NCBI GenBank assembly: GCA_963720075.1
Contig: CAVREG010000007.1
Span: forward strand, 1 to 64,000
Direction: 5' to 3'
DNA from: PALSA-188 sp963720075
GTDB taxonomy: Bacteria; Acidobacteriota; Terriglobia; Terriglobales; Acidobacteriaceae
Length of the DNA: 64,000 nt
The position numbers and the translations under genes are program-made. This document shows positions 53,843-63,097 of the stretch, in pieces (position 1 is the stretch's first letter; every line of letters starts with the position of its first letter). The notes under the pieces are model-generated. The model worked only from the letters and a program-made list of their open reading frames with translations. It was not told the origin of the DNA and did no database searches.

Positions 53843-54838
53843 CTATCGTTCTGCTGGAAGCATGGAAGATTTCTGAAAGCGAGATTGCAGATCGCGAAGA
53901 AGAGCATCCGTGAAAAGCCTCTGACCTTGCCCGTTCAAATGAAAGCGGTCTGCAAGAAAGAACTCAGCGGTTAGAGGCACGTTTGTCACCGGAGCTTCCA
54001 CCCCAACGTTTTCGAGAAAGGCAGCTTTTTTCAGGACATCATTATTCCTATCGGCAAACGCAGGCGGCACCAGCAGCACAAACTCCACACCGTTCTCGCG
54101 GCACAGGTCGCGGAGGGTTGCAAGGCGGGACCGGGTTTGTTCCATGACCGCCGCATCGGAAGGAAATGTGGGCGGGCGTCGCGCCAGGGCGTGCAGCGCG
54201 GAAGCAAAAGCGGGATCGCTCTTATTGATAACGTAGTTTCGAATGGTGGCGCGGTAAGCGTAAAAATCACTCCAATGAGCAATTACGAATCCGCTCGTTC
54301 GTGTTGTATCCATTCCGGCATCGTGGCTCGCCTTCAGCAGATCGGAAGTTTGGACCAGACGGCGGGCGCTCTCATCCATAATTCCATGGCTGAGGGTCTG
54401 ACCGAGATTTAGACAAAGCACGACCGAGGACGGACGAATTCCCTCTGCAAACAAGCGGCGCAACCCATAGTACCAATCCAGGTATTCAGTATTTTCGATG
54501 CCGTACCGGGTAATTCGCGCGCGGCCGCGCATTGCGGCTTGAAGTCTGGAATAGTCCACGCCATGCAAGAGCAACGAATTGCCCAGCAGGAGAACAGTTG
54601 GCAAGTCGCGCGACTTGGCATTGCGCAGCGACATCACTTCCCTGCGATCGTTACTGATTCTGTTCTGGATTGTGCTGATTCGAGGAAATAAAAATCTTGA
54701 GCTTAGTTCAGTTATGCACAGAATCGCCAGAACCATCCCAAGGACGACCTTTGTAGCCATGCGTGTGGCATGACGGGCGTCCGGCAATACTGCTTCCCGA
54801 TTGATGCGGATCTCAGAATTGAAAGTAGATAAAGGCAT
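53843..54838 (-). CDS. SGNH-like protein paired with MBOAT acyltransferase
   Basis: 331 residues from the ATG at 54838 (MPLSTFNSEIRINREAV). One membrane anchor (about 30-50, VVLGMVLAILCITELSSRFLF). The following domain has VLLLGNSLLLHGVDY, where Asn-Ser stands for the SGNH block I, and DRFHLNGQGQRLF with the Asp-His block V. The preceding MBOAT gene overlaps its start by 26 bases, so the two are coupled, as in AlgI/AlgJ/X or DltB/DltD pairs, where the partner completes acyl transfer to a glycan. Confidence 0.75.
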   Translation of the reverse strand: MPLSTFNSEIRINREAVLPDARHATRMATKVVLGMVLAILCITELSSRFLFPRISTIQNRISNDRREVMSLRNAKSRDLPTVLLLGNSLLLHGVDYSRLQAAMRGRARITRYGIENTEYLDWYYGLRRLFAEGIRPSSVVLCLNLGQTLSHGIMDESARRLVQTSDLLKASHDAGMDTTRTSGFVIAHWSDFYAYRATIRNYVINKSDPAFASALHALARRPPTFPSDAAVMEQTRSRLATLRDLCRENGVEFVLLVPPAFADRNNDVLKKAAFLENVGVEAPVTNVPLTAEFFLADRFHLNGQGQRLFTDALLRDLQSRFQKSSMLPAER

Positions 54839-56201
54839 TGGTTTCACTCGCTGCAAACGCAATAACAATCACGACCATGGCCAGAGCCGCGCATGCCGGC
54901 ACTGGCAGGCTTCCCCGCTCAAATACATATTCTTCATCGTAGTTTTCGAGACGAAGATCAATTAGCAGCATGACCGCTGAAACAACCGCCAAAAATACCA
55001 TCTCGGGTCCGTATTCGTGACGCCATTCAAAATGGACCAGGCTTGCCAGCATGTGCAGTGCACTACGAACCGTCTTGGCCCGGAAAAAGATCCAGCTTAG
55101 CGCCACGACGGCCAGTGTCACGATGCGGCTGTGCCAACGAACTTTATCTCTTCCTCCGGTAAGTGCTTTCTCGATTGCGAGCCACACTCCATGAATTCCT
55201 CCCCAGATCACGAATGTCCAATTCGCGCCATGCCACAAACCGCCAAGCAACATGGTGATCATCAGATTCGCGTAAGTGCGCGCTACCCCTTTTCGATTAC
55301 CGCCCAGCGGAATGTAGAGGTAATCACGGAGCCACGAACTGAGACTAATGTGCCAGCGCCGCCAAAAGTCCTGCAAACTGGCCGCCAGGTATGGCTGCCG
55401 AAAGTTGACCATGAAATGAAAGCCGAGAAGCTGGGCGCTGCCACGAGCCAAATCGCTGTAGCCGCTAAAATCTCCGTAAATCTGCCAGGCAAAAGCGTAC
55501 ACGCCGATGAGCACCGAGCACGCGTTCCATCCAAGGCGACCGTCGAACGCAGCATTTGCCAGGTTCGCACAGCTATCTGCAATTACCGCCTTTCGAAACA
55601 ATCCGGAAATAATCAACATGCAACCGTCGAAGAACCTGCGGTCATCGAATTCGCGGGGGCTTTGTACTTGCGGCAGGAGATGCGACGGACGTTGAATCGG
55701 CCCGGCGATCAAGTGCGGAAATAGACTTATGAAGAGGCCATAATCCAGGAACGATTCCGACGGTTGAATCTCTCCTTTATAAACGTCCACTATGTAGGCC
55801 ACTTCCTGGAATGTGTAGAACGAGATTCCCGGCGGAAGGATAACCGTCAGCAGAGCGACGGGAATGTTATGAACTCCCGCCGAGTTGAGCATTACGGAGA
55901 ATGAGCCGACAAAGAAATTGCAATATTTGAACAAGCCCAGAATCCCGAAATTAATGCACAGAGAAATGATGAGCAGATTGCGACGAGACCTGCCCCGAGG
56001 GCGCTCCGCCATAAAAATGGCAATCCAGTAGTCAATCGTTGTCGAGGCGATCATGAGGAGCAGGAATCGCCAGTCCCACCAGCCATAAAAGAAATAGCTG
56101 GCTGCAAGCAGGAACGCATTTTGGCGTCTCCAACTCAGCCGCCAGTAAGAGACCACGACGACTACAAGAAATAAGAAATACGCTGGGCTGTCAAAAAACA
56201 T
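54813..56201 (-). CDS. MBOAT family O-acyltransferase (AlgI-like)
   Basis: 462 residues, about 11 membrane segments. The catalytic His is in LLGGLWHGANWTFVIWGGIHG, and the family segment PHLIAGPIQRP and the RRWHISLSSWLRDYLYIPLGGN run are present. Such proteins move acyl groups, usually acetyl, across the membrane onto secreted polysaccharides or teichoic acids. The SGNH-like gene follows with a 26-base overlap. Confidence 0.92.
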   Translation of the reverse strand: MFFDSPAYFLFLVVVVVSYWRLSWRRQNAFLLAASYFFYGWWDWRFLLLMIASTTIDYWIAIFMAERPRGRSRRNLLIISLCINFGILGLFKYCNFFVGSFSVMLNSAGVHNIPVALLTVILPPGISFYTFQEVAYIVDVYKGEIQPSESFLDYGLFISLFPHLIAGPIQRPSHLLPQVQSPREFDDRRFFDGCMLIISGLFRKAVIADSCANLANAAFDGRLGWNACSVLIGVYAFAWQIYGDFSGYSDLARGSAQLLGFHFMVNFRQPYLAASLQDFWRRWHISLSSWLRDYLYIPLGGNRKGVARTYANLMITMLLGGLWHGANWTFVIWGGIHGVWLAIEKALTGGRDKVRWHSRIVTLAVVALSWIFFRAKTVRSALHMLASLVHFEWRHEYGPEMVFLAVVSAVMLLIDLRLENYDEEYVFERGSLPVPACAALAMVVIVIAFAASETNAFIYFQF

Positions 56202-56427
56202 GGGTTGCTTGCCGGCCTATGGACGCAAAAATAGCCATTGAATCAAGGTTACAGGGCGCAGTTTTGGTGGCAAGTTCCGTTCGTCATGTCGGCAAAAGGA
56301 GCCGGTACAAGTCGAGAATCCGGCGAAGCAGCGTTAATACTTTGCGCGGAGGTAACAGCACGATTGGGTGTGAGTTAGCAGATTCGCAATGTGCAACCTT
56401 GCGCGAAGCAGTTAAAATTCAACTCGC

Positions 56428-57474
56428 ATGGGTTCTCAGGACAAATCGAATTTGCATTCCAGGAACACTCGGCCTGTCTTCGTGGTCGGATGCCACCGCT
56501 CAGGAACGAATTTGCTTTATGACACTTTATTGTCGGCGGGCGGCTTCGCGATTTATCGCGGATACCTGCCGGTTCACAAGATGCTAATTCCGCGTTTCGG
56601 ACGCTTGAGTAATGCCCAAAATCGCCATGATCTTATCCACGCATGGGTCCGCAGCAAAGGTTTTCGCCGATCTGGACTTGACGGCGAAGAATTGGCTGGC
56701 AACCTGCTTAGAGGCGCAAAAAATGGCGGTGATTTCATTCGCATCGTGATGAATGAAATTGCGCAAGCGCAGAATGTTGGCCGCTGGGCTGTGTACGATC
56801 CCGATAACGTGCTTTATATGCGGCGCATTAAAGCGGAAATCCCAGAAGCATTATTTGTTCACATCGTCCGCGATGGGCGGGATATTGCGCTATCTCTAAA
56901 AACGATGGGGGAATTCCGGCCCTTTCCATGGAATCGGAAACCGGCCAGCCTGGAAGCCACGGCGCTGTATTGGAAATGGATGGTCGAAACCGGCAGAGAA
57001 AACGGCAAACAAATCCCCGAAGACTATCTGGAGGTTCGTTTCGAGGAACTCGTTGGCGAACCCCGACAGACGCTAAAAACTCTCAGCGCCTTTCTGGATC
57101 AGAATTTGGATTACGAAAGAATTCAAGCTGCGAAGCTGGGCAGGTTGCGCGAATCGAATTCGTCATTCGCGAGGGAGGATCAGCGGAATCCGGTGAATCG
57201 CTGGAAGGAGAAATTGTCCTCCGCACAAATTGCGGAAATCGAAGCGCTGGTCGGCGATTGTCTATCGCAATATGGCTACAACCTGGTGACCAACCCTGAA
57301 GAAAGAGCCGGGAACCTTCGACACAAATATCTCAAGGTTTTCTACCCTGCATTCCTCAATCTAAAGCAATGGCTGAAAATTAATACGCCGGCAGGAAAGC
57401 TGACAAATATTTCGGCCCTGGAACTTTCAGATGCCGTTTCTGAAGAATCTGAAAAAGCAGAGTCATTTCGCTAG
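56428..57474 (+). CDS. Sulfotransferase family protein
   Basis: 348 residues. The PAPS-binding motifs are FVVGCHRSGTNLLYDTLL (5'-phosphosulfate loop, about 18-35) and FVHIVRDGRDIALSLKTM (3'-phosphate loop). It would transfer sulfate to a sugar or similar acceptor. It is convergent with a paralogue whose gene ends 15 bases away. No clear ribosome site. PAPS-synthesis genes are not in the window. Confidence 0.85.
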   Translation: MGSQDKSNLHSRNTRPVFVVGCHRSGTNLLYDTLLSAGGFAIYRGYLPVHKMLIPRFGRLSNAQNRHDLIHAWVRSKGFRRSGLDGEELAGNLLRGAKNGGDFIRIVMNEIAQAQNVGRWAVYDPDNVLYMRRIKAEIPEALFVHIVRDGRDIALSLKTMGEFRPFPWNRKPASLEATALYWKWMVETGRENGKQIPEDYLEVRFEELVGEPRQTLKTLSAFLDQNLDYERIQAAKLGRLRESNSSFAREDQRNPVNRWKEKLSSAQIAEIEALVGDCLSQYGYNLVTNPEERAGNLRHKYLKVFYPAFLNLKQWLKINTPAGKLTNISALELSDAVSEESEKAESFR

Positions 57475-57489
57475 CCCGGCATTCTTCAT

Positions 57490-58467
57490 CTATTTGTCAA
57501 TCAGGATATCTGCATAACTGACCATCCAGCGCGATAACGGGGTATTGATCTTCGCCCACTGCTTGAGTTCATAAAATGTTCTATACGTACCACGCTTTCT
57601 GCGTACAGCGCCAGGACGATTGAGCAAAACTTTTCCGCCCAGAATATAACCGAGCTCTTGAAGGTAGTCCCCGACCAGGGCTTCAAACCATGCCAATTGC
57701 TCAGGCAAAAATTTGCTCTTCCAACGACCTATCGGAGAGAACTTGCCTTCGCTAAGATCTTCACTGAATGACGTCAGAGGATTTTTTACGGAACCTACGC
57801 TGGCCTTCTGAATCCGATCATACGCAAGATCATGTTGGATGAAATTCCCCAATCGATCGAGTTCTTTCGCGGGGCTTTCCACCAGGTCTTCGTAGCGGAC
57901 CTCCATGTAATGGGAGCCCAGCGTCGCGCCGGAGGTTCTACCTTTGCGTACAATCCATTCCCAGTACAATCCCGCAGCAAGCAGCCCATTATTTTTGTCC
58001 CACGGGAGGGGCCGGCTCCATTCACGTTTGTCCAATGACAAGGCGACGTCACGCCCGTCGCGAATAATGTGAATAAACAATGCGTCCGGAAAATCTCTCT
58101 GTATTCGCAGCATGTGCGGAACGTTCGTCGGAGTGGAATCAATCCATCGGTCAACACCTTGCCTGTGAGCAATCTCGTCCATAACTATTTTCAGGAAGTC
58201 GCTAGCGCCCCGGCACTCCGAGAAGATTTCCCGTTCGATCTCATGCTGATCCAATCCGGAAACTTGGAAGGCCTTGCTCCCGATCCAGTCCCGCATCATT
58301 TTTCTCTTGTTCTTCGTCTTCTTGAGGTCGCCGTAAATAGGCTCAAGGACGTCAAAGACATTCATTTGAGTATGGAACCTGGCGAATCCGCCTGCCGAAA
58401 GCAGCAGATGATAGAGGAAGCTTGTGCCGGATCGCGGGCAGCCTACGATAAAAATTGGTGGTTTCAT
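57490..58467 (-). CDS. Sulfotransferase family protein, paralogue
   Basis: 325 residues. FIVGCPRSGTSFLYHLLLSAGG and FIHIIRDGRDVALSLDKREW carry the two PAPS motifs. Parallel stretches with the convergent neighbour (LLSAGGFA, DFIRIVMNEIA versus DFLKIVMDEIA, LKQWAKINTP versus LKQWLKINTP) show common descent. The 3' ends face each other across 15 bases. Acceptor unknown. It is preceded on its strand by the double glycosyltransferase. Confidence 0.87.
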   Translation of the reverse strand: MKPPIFIVGCPRSGTSFLYHLLLSAGGFARFHTQMNVFDVLEPIYGDLKKTKNKRKMMRDWIGSKAFQVSGLDQHEIEREIFSECRGASDFLKIVMDEIAHRQGVDRWIDSTPTNVPHMLRIQRDFPDALFIHIIRDGRDVALSLDKREWSRPLPWDKNNGLLAAGLYWEWIVRKGRTSGATLGSHYMEVRYEDLVESPAKELDRLGNFIQHDLAYDRIQKASVGSVKNPLTSFSEDLSEGKFSPIGRWKSKFLPEQLAWFEALVGDYLQELGYILGGKVLLNRPGAVRRKRGTYRTFYELKQWAKINTPLSRWMVSYADILIDK

Positions 58468-58478
58468 GCGCTCAGAGA

Positions 58479-60812
58479 CTATGGCCGGTAGTCATTTCCC
58501 GCCGTGAGTATCTCTTCCGATTGCCCTTGTGATGAAGTTCTCTTAGCCAATAAATAATAAAGATCCAGCCACTGCTTCCGGACAACTTCCCACGAATAGC
58601 GCCGCAACTCCTCGCGTGCGTTGATGGCCAAGCGTACTGCAAGGTCCGGATCTTTCAATACACGATTCACATTTCGCGCCAGGGACACTGCGTCGCCAGG
58701 CTCTGAAAGCAATCCAGTGCGCTCGTTATCAATGAGATACCGCATGCCCTCGGGAGCAGTACTAATGACGGGAGTTCCGGCCGCGAATGCTTCAAGAATA
58801 GAAACTGGCATATTGTCCAGGCGCGACGCGTTGATGAAAACGTCAGCCCGGTCGTAATATTCGCCGATCTGATCGCGGGATGCGACCCCGGCAAAATTTA
58901 TGCCGGTAATGCCTAACTGCCTTACCAGATTTCGGATTTCCTCTTCTAACGGTCCTCCGCCCACCAAGTCCAGCTGGGCTTCAGGAAAAGTTCGCTGCAC
59001 CTCGGCAAAGGCGCGCACCACCACATCAATTCCGTAGTATGGATGGAATCCTCTAGTGCATACAAGATGCGGACGCAGAGGTGTTCGCAGCCGAAACGAG
59101 AATCGCGAGGTATCAACAAGATTTGGAATTGCTATTGCAGTCAGAGCGAATTCTCGGAACACGTCCACCAGATAGCCCGAGGGAACCACGAGAGCATCAG
59201 CCTTCCTCAAAACTGGGACAGCGGTTCGAAAGCGTTTCAGGTGATCCCTTGCCTCGCCACTGTGATAGTGAATGAGAACCTTTTTCTTCAGAAGCCGCGC
59301 AATTAGCCATGCGGGCACAGGCGCGACGAGAAACGACCAATAAGATGCCGAGAAGACATGCGCTATGTCTGCGTTCTTCAAACCGCGCCAAAGCGCCATC
59401 AGATAAAGAGGCTCGCGCACGATGGTGCGCAGCAATGGGATGCGTTCAACCCATCTGAGTCCACGCGGAAACGGAGGATCAATCGGAATAAGCTTGGCTT
59501 CGATCTCGGGATCGTTTTGCCAGTTGCGCAGCAACAAGTCCGCCTGGACGGACTGCCCGCCAACATAGCGCAGTGATGCTGCCACGATGCTCACGCGAAT
59601 CCGGTTATCTTCTTCGACTCTTCGCCGCGGATTAAAACTGCGGGCCTTCGGGCGCCATGCTTTTTCTTCCAGCAATCTGGTGTAGAGACTTTCATGCTGC
59701 TTTTGCATTTGCTCGATTGTGAAGTTCGATCGTGCGAATAGTTGGGCCTTCCGTCCGAGTTGTGTGCGCTGCGATGGATCTTGAAGCAATCTTTCGATTG
59801 CGCCAGCCAAAGCTTGATCGTCGCCCGCGCTGACAAGGATTCCACGGTCCTCGGTTATCAGTTCCGGAGTCCCGCCCACTCGCGAAGCCACAACCGGGAG
59901 TCCGGCGGCCATGGACTCGATAATTACATTGGACAAGCTTTCAGATGAAGAAGGCACCACAGAAATATCGAGAGATGCGAGCACCGCAGAAATATCCCGC
60001 CGATCACCCAGGAAGAAAACCTTGCCTGCGATCCCCAGTTCATGCGCCTCGCGCTCAAGGTCTTTGCGCAGAGGGCCATCGCCGGCCAAAATGAAATCTA
60101 CGTTTTCGAAACGTTCGCGAATGCGGGCAGCAGCATGAAGAAAATCGCGGTGGTTCTTCGCCGAGCTATTCATTCTTGCGACCATGCCAACGCGCAGAAT
60201 CCCAGGCGTCTTCGTCAGTGTCGGAGCGGTTTCCTCGAAACAGGAAGCGGGAAGCCCGTTCCCGATCACAGCTATGCGACTCTCGTGGATTCCCCGCTGT
60301 ATGAGGACCTCGGCGGCAGCGCGCGAGTTGCACACCACGGCGTCGCACCACCGAAACATTGCCATTTGGGCACGGGACTGCGTGGCGCTGAGCAAGTCGC
60401 CAAGCTGACGCTGGCTTCCGATCAGTACGGGCACGCGGGCGCTCCGTGCTGCCGGAATAAGCGTGAGATTGGTGTAGAAATCAAATGCGTGAGCGACAGC
60501 GATATTCAGCGAACGCAAATGGCGGCGAAGCCTCAGCCGTGCCCTGATCGAGTGCAAACCGTACAGGCTGCCGCCCAATCCGAATTGCGGCACTTCACCA
60601 AGTCCCTCAAGAAAGGCACCTCGCCGCTGAATACATCCAAGATGCACACGAAACAGAGATGAATCGAGAGATTGGGCAAGAGCTGCGAACTGGCGCTCGC
60701 TGCCTCCAGTTTCGAAACTATCAGTCATCAGGAAGACGCCCGGAGCGGATGGCTTGGCTGGACTGCTCAAATTCGATTCACCGGCAGAGCGACGCGGGAT
60801 GGACTCTTTCAT
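58479..60812 (-). CDS. Double glycosyltransferase, two GT4-type domains
   Basis: 777 residues, twice the usual length. The first GT-B unit (about 25-385) has FETGGSERQFAALAQSL, VGMVARMNSSAKNHRDFLHA, FILAGDGPLRKDLE and SESLSNVIIESMAAGLPVVAS. The second (about 405-760) has VGGQSVQADLLLRNW, TRGFHPYYGIDVVVRAF, LDLVGGGPLEEEI, and NMPVSILEAFAAGTPVIS. Both keep the nucleotide-sugar ends, so both may be active and add two sugars in sequence. The ORF is continuous with no frame break. It lies within the surface polysaccharide locus. Confidence 0.9.
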   Translation of the reverse strand: MKESIPRRSAGESNLSSPAKPSAPGVFLMTDSFETGGSERQFAALAQSLDSSLFRVHLGCIQRRGAFLEGLGEVPQFGLGGSLYGLHSIRARLRLRRHLRSLNIAVAHAFDFYTNLTLIPAARSARVPVLIGSQRQLGDLLSATQSRAQMAMFRWCDAVVCNSRAAAEVLIQRGIHESRIAVIGNGLPASCFEETAPTLTKTPGILRVGMVARMNSSAKNHRDFLHAAARIRERFENVDFILAGDGPLRKDLEREAHELGIAGKVFFLGDRRDISAVLASLDISVVPSSSESLSNVIIESMAAGLPVVASRVGGTPELITEDRGILVSAGDDQALAGAIERLLQDPSQRTQLGRKAQLFARSNFTIEQMQKQHESLYTRLLEEKAWRPKARSFNPRRRVEEDNRIRVSIVAASLRYVGGQSVQADLLLRNWQNDPEIEAKLIPIDPPFPRGLRWVERIPLLRTIVREPLYLMALWRGLKNADIAHVFSASYWSFLVAPVPAWLIARLLKKKVLIHYHSGEARDHLKRFRTAVPVLRKADALVVPSGYLVDVFREFALTAIAIPNLVDTSRFSFRLRTPLRPHLVCTRGFHPYYGIDVVVRAFAEVQRTFPEAQLDLVGGGPLEEEIRNLVRQLGITGINFAGVASRDQIGEYYDRADVFINASRLDNMPVSILEAFAAGTPVISTAPEGMRYLIDNERTGLLSEPGDAVSLARNVNRVLKDPDLAVRLAINAREELRRYSWEVVRKQWLDLYYLLAKRTSSQGQSEEILTAGNDYRP

Positions 60813-60833
60813 TTTAGTTGCAAGCTGTCGCGA

Positions 60834-61799
60834 TCAAACGTGCGATACATGAGTCGCCGAAATTTGAAGCGCCAAGTCCTCGATTTCGGATCCTTTTCCG
60901 AGACGCTCAAGCACCGTCCAACCATTTTGCTCTCTTCGAAAAAGCGTGACGTGATTGCTGAAATCCTCCTCAAGCGTGCGGCCCACGATCCAAATGCCCC
61001 CCACTTTAACGGTATGAAAAGCTGCGTTGATCCCCTCCGCGAGGCGCTCGGAGGAAAAATAGCTCGCATTCAAGATGTTCATTGTGCGCAGCACATGACA
61101 CGAGTTTGGGAGATGCTCGAACACTGAGCGCGCTCGCAGCTGAAACTTCGGATTGCTCTGGCTGAGTTGCAATGCCTTGGGATGAACGTAGGGAATTTTG
61201 CTGACTCGCAAGGCAGCTCCGCCGAAAGATTCCATCCAATTTTCGGGCAGTGGGAGCCGGTCAAACTGGCGCTTCGCGCGAGCAGCGACGAAACGATTGA
61301 TTGGGTATCGCCAGGACTCCCGGCTTTGCAGGGATACAACAAACGGCCATTTTATGAATTGAAGTGGTTGGCCGCCAGGCTCGACGAAATAGGTTCGGCC
61401 GCCAGGAAGCGAAAGCCTAATAACGCTGAACAGTGTGTCAGAAGCTTCAAATATGGCTAGCGGAAAAGCTTGAAACAGTTTTGTAGCCCACTCCCACGAG
61501 GTCAAAGCGTGAGATGCGGCCCGGTCTTGCGCTAACAGTTCGGTGTCAGAACAATAGGATTTCTTTATCCAGCGAATCGCTACCTCGTCGAGATCACGAA
61601 AGCGATTGGGAAAGGTGGTGCGATACGTTCCGTTTGAAGTACGCAATGTACGGCTAATATCCTCGAATATCTGAATCTGCTGTTCGGTGGGATCATCGCC
61701 AACGTCGAGAAGATCATAGGAGACGCGAGATCCTGCGATCCGCTGGCGGTCCCGCGCTCGCAGGTATTCGTTCGGTTTGAAGATTCCGAATCGCAGCAT
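60834..61799 (-). CDS. Methyltransferase-like protein (CheR-type C-terminus)
   Basis: 321 residues. The last third has SCHVLRTMNILNASYFSSERLAEGINAAFHTVKVGGIWIVGRTLEE...NHVTLFRRE, reminiscent of the Rossmann methyltransferase C-terminal half of CheR-like proteins. The N-terminal half has no clear motif, and the classical SAM-binding GxGxG is absent. The methyltransferase call is tentative. It is in the same strand order as the surface polysaccharide genes. Confidence 0.5.
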   Translation of the reverse strand: MLRFGIFKPNEYLRARDRQRIAGSRVSYDLLDVGDDPTEQQIQIFEDISRTLRTSNGTYRTTFPNRFRDLDEVAIRWIKKSYCSDTELLAQDRAASHALTSWEWATKLFQAFPLAIFEASDTLFSVIRLSLPGGRTYFVEPGGQPLQFIKWPFVVSLQSRESWRYPINRFVAARAKRQFDRLPLPENWMESFGGAALRVSKIPYVHPKALQLSQSNPKFQLRARSVFEHLPNSCHVLRTMNILNASYFSSERLAEGINAAFHTVKVGGIWIVGRTLEEDFSNHVTLFRREQNGWTVLERLGKGSEIEDLALQISATHVSHV

Positions 61800-61850
61800 G
61801 AATCCCTATAGACCGTACTTTGAAGCGTTTAATCTTCCGGCACACACGCT

Positions 61851-63071
61851 CTAACCTTTCACCACGGCTTGCGAAGACTGACCCGCAGGCGAAGAAAATG
61901 AATTCTCTGGATTTCTTTTCAGCCGGTAGTCGCGGTATTCGCCCGGATTGCCTTCCCGCCCATCACACGCTGCGAGAATGATATTCACCATTTCGCGTGC
62001 GCTGACAAAGTGGAGAGTTTCGTCTCTTTTTGGTGCGCCCTCCACCAGATCGCGAAGGAATCGTTGCATGGAAGAGCCTAATACCGCGTCTTCTTGAGTC
62101 GGGTCCATGCTGTGGCAGTGGAGCTTTATAAACAACCAGTCGGGTCGGCCTTGCACGCAAATGGCCGCCCGTTTCCATAACCGCAGCCGGTGCAAGCTTG
62201 GAGGATTCGGTTTGGTCAGAGCACCATTCTCGATGCCCATCCAGTGAACTCTGTTCGGCGAATTAACGTCTGGGAGCAACGGGCCTTGCACCATGAGCGG
62301 GAAAATCTCGGGCATCCGGCCGGTCTTGAGATCGCGACCCTTGCGATGAGCTGCGCGCTGGTCCAGTGGAAGGCCGCATTCGTACAAAGAATTTATCTTT
62401 CCGATTTGGCCGGGATGAAAAGGGGCAGTAGGAAGAGTGAGGTCCGCATAGCAACCGGTCTCTGCAAGCACTTGCATCTCGTCGTCCACGCCGCAATTTA
62501 CACCTCCTGCAGAATTTGCCAATGCGAAGTTTCCGTGGACAAAAGCGTAGCGTGGAGAGCCATATCCGTCGAGGTAGCAAAGCGCCCCATGGTCGGTGGC
62601 TAAGGCGTCCCGAAAATCAATCAATTGACGCCGCGTGTTTTCAGCAGTGTCGCGGCCATTTACTCCGTGATGCAAATGAATTTCGATCTCGCCCCATCCC
62701 GCCGAACAATGTTGCGCAAGCCGGTCAATAAGGTTCTTGTCATACTGTTCAGCAGGATAAAAATAAGTGTGCTGAAAGGGACGGCCATCGCTGTCTCGCC
62801 ATTGACCTGCAACTTTGGGATAATCCTGACACCAATTTTCGAGCCTGCATTCCTGAACGTCGCGAGAAACAGTCGGAGCACCTTCATAGGGAAGAACCGA
62901 GGGCTCGAAGTGATCAGCCAAAGCGATCATGAGATGGACTCGTCCCACAGTAGCTCTTCGCATCACGCTCTGCGACAAATAACCAGGCAGCCACTTGGCG
63001 CCATACCTCAGCTTGGCGGAAATACTCATGCGGCTAGAAGTCTCTTCACGTACGCGGATCCTCCGCTGCAC
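61851..63071 (-). CDS. Conserved protein of polysaccharide loci, possible deacetylase fold
   Basis: 406 residues from the ATG at 63071. An internal ATG at 63029 (MSISAKLRYGAKWLPGYL) may be the true start. HLMIALADHFEP, then FYPAEQYDKNLIDRLAQHCSAGWGEIEIHLHHG, LCYLDGYGSPRYAFVHGNFALANS, and LFIKLHCHSM contain several His and Asp residues in the order of a polysaccharide-deacetylase-like (NodB) fold, but the standard motifs are not complete. No signal peptide. Neighbours make a role in glycan modification plausible. Confidence 0.5.
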   Translation of the reverse strand: MQRRIRVREETSSRMSISAKLRYGAKWLPGYLSQSVMRRATVGRVHLMIALADHFEPSVLPYEGAPTVSRDVQECRLENWCQDYPKVAGQWRDSDGRPFQHTYFYPAEQYDKNLIDRLAQHCSAGWGEIEIHLHHGVNGRDTAENTRRQLIDFRDALATDHGALCYLDGYGSPRYAFVHGNFALANSAGGVNCGVDDEMQVLAETGCYADLTLPTAPFHPGQIGKINSLYECGLPLDQRAAHRKGRDLKTGRMPEIFPLMVQGPLLPDVNSPNRVHWMGIENGALTKPNPPSLHRLRLWKRAAICVQGRPDWLFIKLHCHSMDPTQEDAVLGSSMQRFLRDLVEGAPKRDETLHFVSAREMVNIILAACDGREGNPGEYRDYRLKRNPENSFSSPAGQSSQAVVKG

Positions 63072-63097
63072 CGATCTAAATACAAAACGTCCGCAGC

